7,855 nucleotides of DNA, taken from Methanothermococcus okinawensis (GTDB taxonomy: Archaea; AGJL01; Methanococci; Methanococcales; Methanococcaceae). The notes beneath the pieces were generated by a model, which did no database searches, was not told the DNA's origin, and saw only the letters and a list, made by a program, of their open reading frames with translations. Location of the stretch: the NCBI GenBank assembly GCA_015661585.1, contig DQVU01000182.1, positions 1-7,855 on the forward strand, written 5' to 3'. Within the stretch, counting starts at the first letter, position 1. Every line of letters begins with the position of its first letter. A program made the translations under genes and the position numbers. Positions 5,265 through 7,855 of the stretch are shown here, one piece after another.

Positions 5265-7175
5265 ATGACAAAGTTAATAATCTGCGAGAAACCTAAGGTT
5301 GCGAAGAAGATAGGTAATGCTCTGGGAAAGGTAAAGAAGAAATCCTACAATGGAGTACCTTATTACGAGGTGGAGAGGAATGGAGAGAAGATTATAGTTG
5401 CCTCTGCAGTTGGACATCTCTTTACATTGGAGGAGGACGGTAAAAATAGGAGATTTGGAGAGTATCCAGTATTCAGTGTAAAGTGGGTACCTGCATGGGT
5501 AGTAAAGGGAAAGGAGTATGTAAAGAAGTACATAGACACTTTAAAAAAACTATCAAAGGATGTAGATGACATCTATATAGCGACAGATTGGGATATTGAA
5601 GGGGAGTTGATAGGCTACCACGTCCTCTACTATATCTGTGGGAGAAGGGATGCAAAGAGGATGAGATTCTCCAGTTTAACAAGGGAGGAGATAGTAAGGG
5701 CATATGAGAACCCAGATAGGATAGACTTTGGCCTCGTAGATGCTGGAGAGAGCAGGCACAAGTTAGACTGGTACTACGGGATCAACGTCTCCAGGGCCCT
5801 TATGCAGTCCCTCAAGGCCGTAAATAGATGGAGGACTATGAGTACCGGGAGGGTACAAGGTCCAACTTTAGCCTTCTTAGTGGAGAGGGAGTTAGAGATA
5901 AAGAACTTCCAGAGTAAGAAGTACTGGGTAATAGAGGGGTTATTGGAGGGAGATATAAAGGCTATTCATAGTAGGGGGAAGTTCTGGGATGAGAGAGAGG
6001 CAAAGGAAATATACAGTAAGATAAAGGATAAAAAAGAGGGTGTAGTTCTAAAGATTGAAAGAAGGGAGAAAAATATAAAACCTCTTCCCCCCTTCGACTT
6101 AGGGACTCTACAGAGGGAGGCATACAGGATATATAAAATCTCCCCTAAGGAGACTCAGGAGATCGCCCAGAGACTCTATGAGAAAGGATACTGCTCCTAC
6201 CCAAGGACAAGTTCCCAGAAACTCCCCGATAACTGGAAATACTTGGAGAATATATTGAAAAAGATCACTGAAATTGAGGAGTACAAGAAATACGCCGAGA
6301 GAATAATTAAGGAGGGTAGAAAACCTGTTAAAGGTAAGAAAGAGGATCCTGCCCACCCTGCAATACATATTGTAGATATACCTGAGGAACCTCTAACATC
6401 TAAGGAGAGGAAGATCTACGACCTTATAGCTAGAAGGACCTTGGAGATATTCTGGGATGATATGAGGAGAGAGTATATAAATGTATACTTAGATATAGAT
6501 GGTGAGTTGTTTAAACTCAGTGGTGCCAGGACATTAAATGAAGGTTGGCATGAGATATACTACTTCACTGAGTTTAAGGAGAAAGAGATTCCCAACTTCA
6601 GAGAGGGAAATGTAGTATCTATTAAGAAGATAATATTAGAGGAGAGGAGAACTAAACCTCCTAAGAGATACACCATGTCCTCTATTATAAAGGAATTGGA
6701 GAAAAGGAGATTGGGAACAAAATCTACAAGGGCGGAAATTGTAGAAAAACTTATAAAGAGAGGTTATGTAGTTGAGGAGAAAGGTAATCTTAGAGTAACT
6801 AATTTAGGCATGGCGGTGATCGAGACTTTAAAGAAGTACTGTCCCGAGATAGTAGAGGAAGGTATGACAAGGGATATGGAAGATAAACTAGAGAAAGTAC
6901 AAAGGAGGGAAGTAAGGAAGGAAGATGTTTTAAAGGAGGCTGAAAAGAGATTGAAAAAGATACTGCAGGAGGTAAAAAGTAAAGAGGTTGATATTGGAAG
7001 AGAGCTGATAAGTAGGATTGAGGAAGATGAGAACATAAAAACCTCTGGAAGATGTCCAAAGTGTGGGGGATACCTTGTAGTTAGAAGGAGTAAATACGGG
7101 GAGTTCTTAGGATGTTCCAACTATCCAAAATGTAGATATATTGGGAATGTAAATAAAAAGATGAATAAAAATTAA
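5265..7175 (+). CDS. topA: DNA topoisomerase I (type IA, archaeal)
   Basis: A 636-residue type IA topoisomerase, which relaxes negative supercoils by transient single-strand cleavage through a 5'-phosphotyrosine. The TOPRIM domain (about 1-150) has E8 in ICEKP and the metal triad D108, D110, E112 in TDWDIEGE. The core shows STGRVQGPTLAFLVERE near 193-209 and the active site GYCSYPRTSS with Y312 as predicted nucleophile and R314 next to it. HPAIHIV at 364-370 and RYTMSSIIKELEKRRLGTKS near 468-487 are further family blocks. Residues about 540-585 are charged and helical. The C-terminus has one C4 zinc ribbon (C597, C600, C617, C623), fewer than in many homologues, but the gene ends naturally without a frameshift. 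Not reverse gyrase, as it lacks the helicase half, and not bacterial topoisomerase III by motif context. It is transcribed alone, divergent from the phosphoesterase, from a palindromic TATA promoter. Confidence 0.96.
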   Translation: MTKLIICEKPKVAKKIGNALGKVKKKSYNGVPYYEVERNGEKIIVASAVGHLFTLEEDGKNRRFGEYPVFSVKWVPAWVVKGKEYVKKYIDTLKKLSKDVDDIYIATDWDIEGELIGYHVLYYICGRRDAKRMRFSSLTREEIVRAYENPDRIDFGLVDAGESRHKLDWYYGINVSRALMQSLKAVNRWRTMSTGRVQGPTLAFLVERELEIKNFQSKKYWVIEGLLEGDIKAIHSRGKFWDEREAKEIYSKIKDKKEGVVLKIERREKNIKPLPPFDLGTLQREAYRIYKISPKETQEIAQRLYEKGYCSYPRTSSQKLPDNWKYLENILKKITEIEEYKKYAERIIKEGRKPVKGKKEDPAHPAIHIVDIPEEPLTSKERKIYDLIARRTLEIFWDDMRREYINVYLDIDGELFKLSGARTLNEGWHEIYYFTEFKEKEIPNFREGNVVSIKKIILEERRTKPPKRYTMSSIIKELEKRRLGTKSTRAEIVEKLIKRGYVVEEKGNLRVTNLGMAVIETLKKYCPEIVEEGMTRDMEDKLEKVQRREVRKEDVLKEAEKRLKKILQEVKSKEVDIGRELISRIEEDENIKTSGRCPKCGGYLVVRRSKYGEFLGCSNYPKCRYIGNVNKKMNKN

Positions 7176-7186
7176 TAGTATTAACC

Positions 7187-7195
7187 TTATTTTTT
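7187..7195 (+). terminator. Oligo-T terminator after topoisomerase I
   Basis: TTATTTTTT on the coding strand, 12 bases beyond the stop codon, fits the short U-rich tracts that end archaeal transcripts without a required hairpin. No stem-loop precedes it. Confidence 0.5.
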
Positions 7196-7256
7196 AAATA
7201 TCAGTTTGATGGGAAGTAGGGTTAATAATTATAAAAATAATAAGGCAAAAATTATA

Positions 7257-7282
7257 TCCTCCTATTTCCGAACATTGGAGGA
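7257..7282. repeat. Inverted repeat TCCTCC / GGAGGA
   Basis: TCCTCC at 7257-7262 pairs with GGAGGA at 7277-7282 around a 14-base loop. The stem is short, and a second partner (CTCC at 7291-7294) could pair with the same GGAG. An independent 10-bp palindrome, gagaattctc, overlaps at 7284-7293. The role is unknown and it may be chance. Confidence 0.3.
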
Positions 7283-7362
7283 AGAGAATTCTCCGAATAT
7301 CTCCTAACACAACTGTTAAACTTCCCTATATCATAATAAATTTCCTCAACCTATCCCAGTGT

Positions 7363-7378
7363 TCAGGAAAGATCCTGA
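7363..7378. repeat. Short hairpin TCAGGA-AAGA-TCCTGA
   Basis: A perfect 6-bp stem with a four-base loop, extendable by one U-G pair. It is not followed by a T-run on either strand, so it is not a classical terminator. It lies inside the possible coding relic. Confidence 0.35.
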
Positions 7379-7613
7379 GATATAAATGTAGTTATATTAT
7401 GGGATTAACAACCATTGAGAATTATAAATAAAATTATAAAGAGAATGATTAAAATCAAAAAATAAAAACAAAGAATATAACAAGTGAAAAAGCAAAATAA
7501 ACTCTTATCTTCTGGGCTAGACTAATAATAGATATTGGAGAGATAGAATAGAATTTTCTGAAATCTTTTTCTTAAGAGTTTTTTACTTTTCTGTTATTAT
7601 CTTGATTAAGCAC

Positions 7614-7855
7614 ATGCAAAATTCAAACTCCCAATTTCATCTAAAATTACAGCGTTTTATGGCCGAATTCGACCCCTCTCCACGAATGATAAGACAGAGA
7701 GCTCTTTTAGAGTTTATAAACACCAAACAAATGAGTATTGAGGATAGACTAAAATTAGAGGCTCTTTTTAGCTACTATCTCGGTGCTATTGACTCTAAAG
7801 TTATAGTACTCTATAATCGTTCCCTGGATGCTCTATTAAAGATCCCATATTCAAC
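7614..7855 (+). CDS. Unrecognised protein, N-terminal part, runs off the right edge
   Basis: From the ATG at 7614 the plus strand is open for 80 codons to the window end. The product starts MQNSNSQFHLKLQRFMAEF, is charged and probably helical, with no signal peptide or membrane segment in view. I do not recognise a family. The frame is open upstream to a TAG at 7518, but the ATG is the best start; a second ATG at 7659 (MAEFDPSPRM) is possible. No ribosome site precedes either convincingly. Three of six arginine codons are CGN, whereas the conserved genes to the left use almost only AGA/AGG, which hints at foreign origin such as a plasmid, virus or integrated element. It is separated from topoisomerase I by 438 gene-free bases. 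Amino-acid composition and the absence of stops favour a real gene, but the truncation prevents a functional call. Confidence 0.55.
   Translation, partial: MQNSNSQFHLKLQRFMAEFDPSPRMIRQRALLEFINTKQMSIEDRLKLEALFSYYLGAIDSKVIVLYNRSLDALLKIPYS

Larger units (their letters stand above)
7252..7379 (-). pseudogene. Possible decayed 3' end of a gene, with frameshift
   Basis: On the minus strand, one frame gives LRIFPEHWDRLRKFI up to about 7335 and then stops. The frame one base over continues YDIGKFNSC, then VRRYSENSLPPMFGNRRI, and ends at TAA (7254-7252). Joined by a one-base frame change, these read like a natural 45-residue C-terminus rich in W, R, Y and P. No start exists upstream, where T-rich noncoding DNA follows. 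The style suggests the tail of a transposase or similar accessory protein, but I cannot name the family. Plus-strand frames here are also partly open, so chance is a real alternative. Confidence 0.22.
7176..7613. other. Gene-free stretch with inverted repeats and A-rich tract
   Basis: No frame with a credible start, ribosome site and family resemblance was found in these 438 bases. The left part (about 7240-7390) is less AT-rich and holds two small inverted repeats and a possible coding relic. Positions about 7421-7500 are very A-rich and C-poor on the plus strand, with TATAAATA at 7423-7430 that could be a promoter element. Positions 7562-7590 are T-rich. This looks like decaying accessory sequence between a conserved gene and a foreign-looking one. 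Confidence 0.6.

Noticed and set aside
5363..5703. Minus-strand open frames inside topoisomerase I
   Set aside because: Composition rich in Ser, Pro, Leu and Phe is the usual antisense product of a Lys/Glu/Gly/Arg-rich gene; same reasoning for those at 6108-6368 and 6764-7120.
7210..7431. Plus-strand open frame of about 73 codons after topoisomerase I
   Set aside because: No start codon near its beginning, no ribosome site, composition typical of AT-rich noncoding DNA (runs of Ile, Lys and Tyr).
7176..7613. C/D-box RNA or tRNA gene in the right intergenic stretch
   Set aside because: No pair of C and D boxes with correct spacing and no cloverleaf or T-loop motif was found; a TTGATGG near 7206-7212 alone is not enough.

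Overview
The window looks like a euryarchaeal methanogen chromosome, most likely order Methanococcales. The DNA is AT-rich and arginine is encoded almost entirely by AGA/AGG in the conserved genes. Several starts have archaeal Shine-Dalgarno sites of the AGGTGAT/GGAGGAG type. The gene set includes archaeal 4-phosphopantoate--beta-alanine ligase, a DUF504 (UPF0248) protein, DUF116 and an archaeal-type topoisomerase IA. The order is inferred from protein character and codon use; no marker RNA gene is present.

Positions 1-5064 are a minus-strand block. In transcription order it holds: a TrkA-N/DHH/DHHA1 phosphoesterase (5064-3601); a small secreted Cys-containing protein (3493-3140) followed closely by a NapH-like membrane polyferredoxin (3121-2378); then a tight group of a DUF504 RNA-end-recognition protein (2323-2048), a CBS-pair plus ParB/SerK-like protein (2055-1255), 4-phosphopantoate--beta-alanine ligase (1250-468) and a DUF116 membrane/iron-sulfur protein running off the left edge (455-1). 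The last four are separated by 12 bases or fewer, or overlap, so they are probably one transcript. The block mixes CoA synthesis, redox chemistry, nucleotide turnover and possibly serine or cofactor metabolism.

Positions 5065-5264 are a very AT-rich divergent intergenic region. On the topoisomerase side a perfect 14-bp palindrome sits exactly over the TATA box. A near-copy lies 20 bp upstream, two helical turns away, which looks like an operator. Positions 5265-7175 encode DNA topoisomerase I (plus strand) with one C-terminal zinc ribbon, followed by an oligo-T terminator.

Positions 7176-7613 hold no intact gene. They contain short inverted repeats, an A-rich tract, and possibly a decayed coding relic on the minus strand. 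From 7614 an unrecognised plus-strand reading frame with atypical arginine codons runs off the right edge. This right end looks like accessory or formerly mobile DNA, unlike the conserved housekeeping genes to its left.

No CRISPR array, tRNA, rRNA or intact insertion sequence was seen. The most promising leads are the palindromic topoisomerase operator, the secreted-protein/polyferredoxin pair, and two uncommon domain fusions (TrkA-N with DHH/DHHA1, and CBS with ParB/SerK-like).
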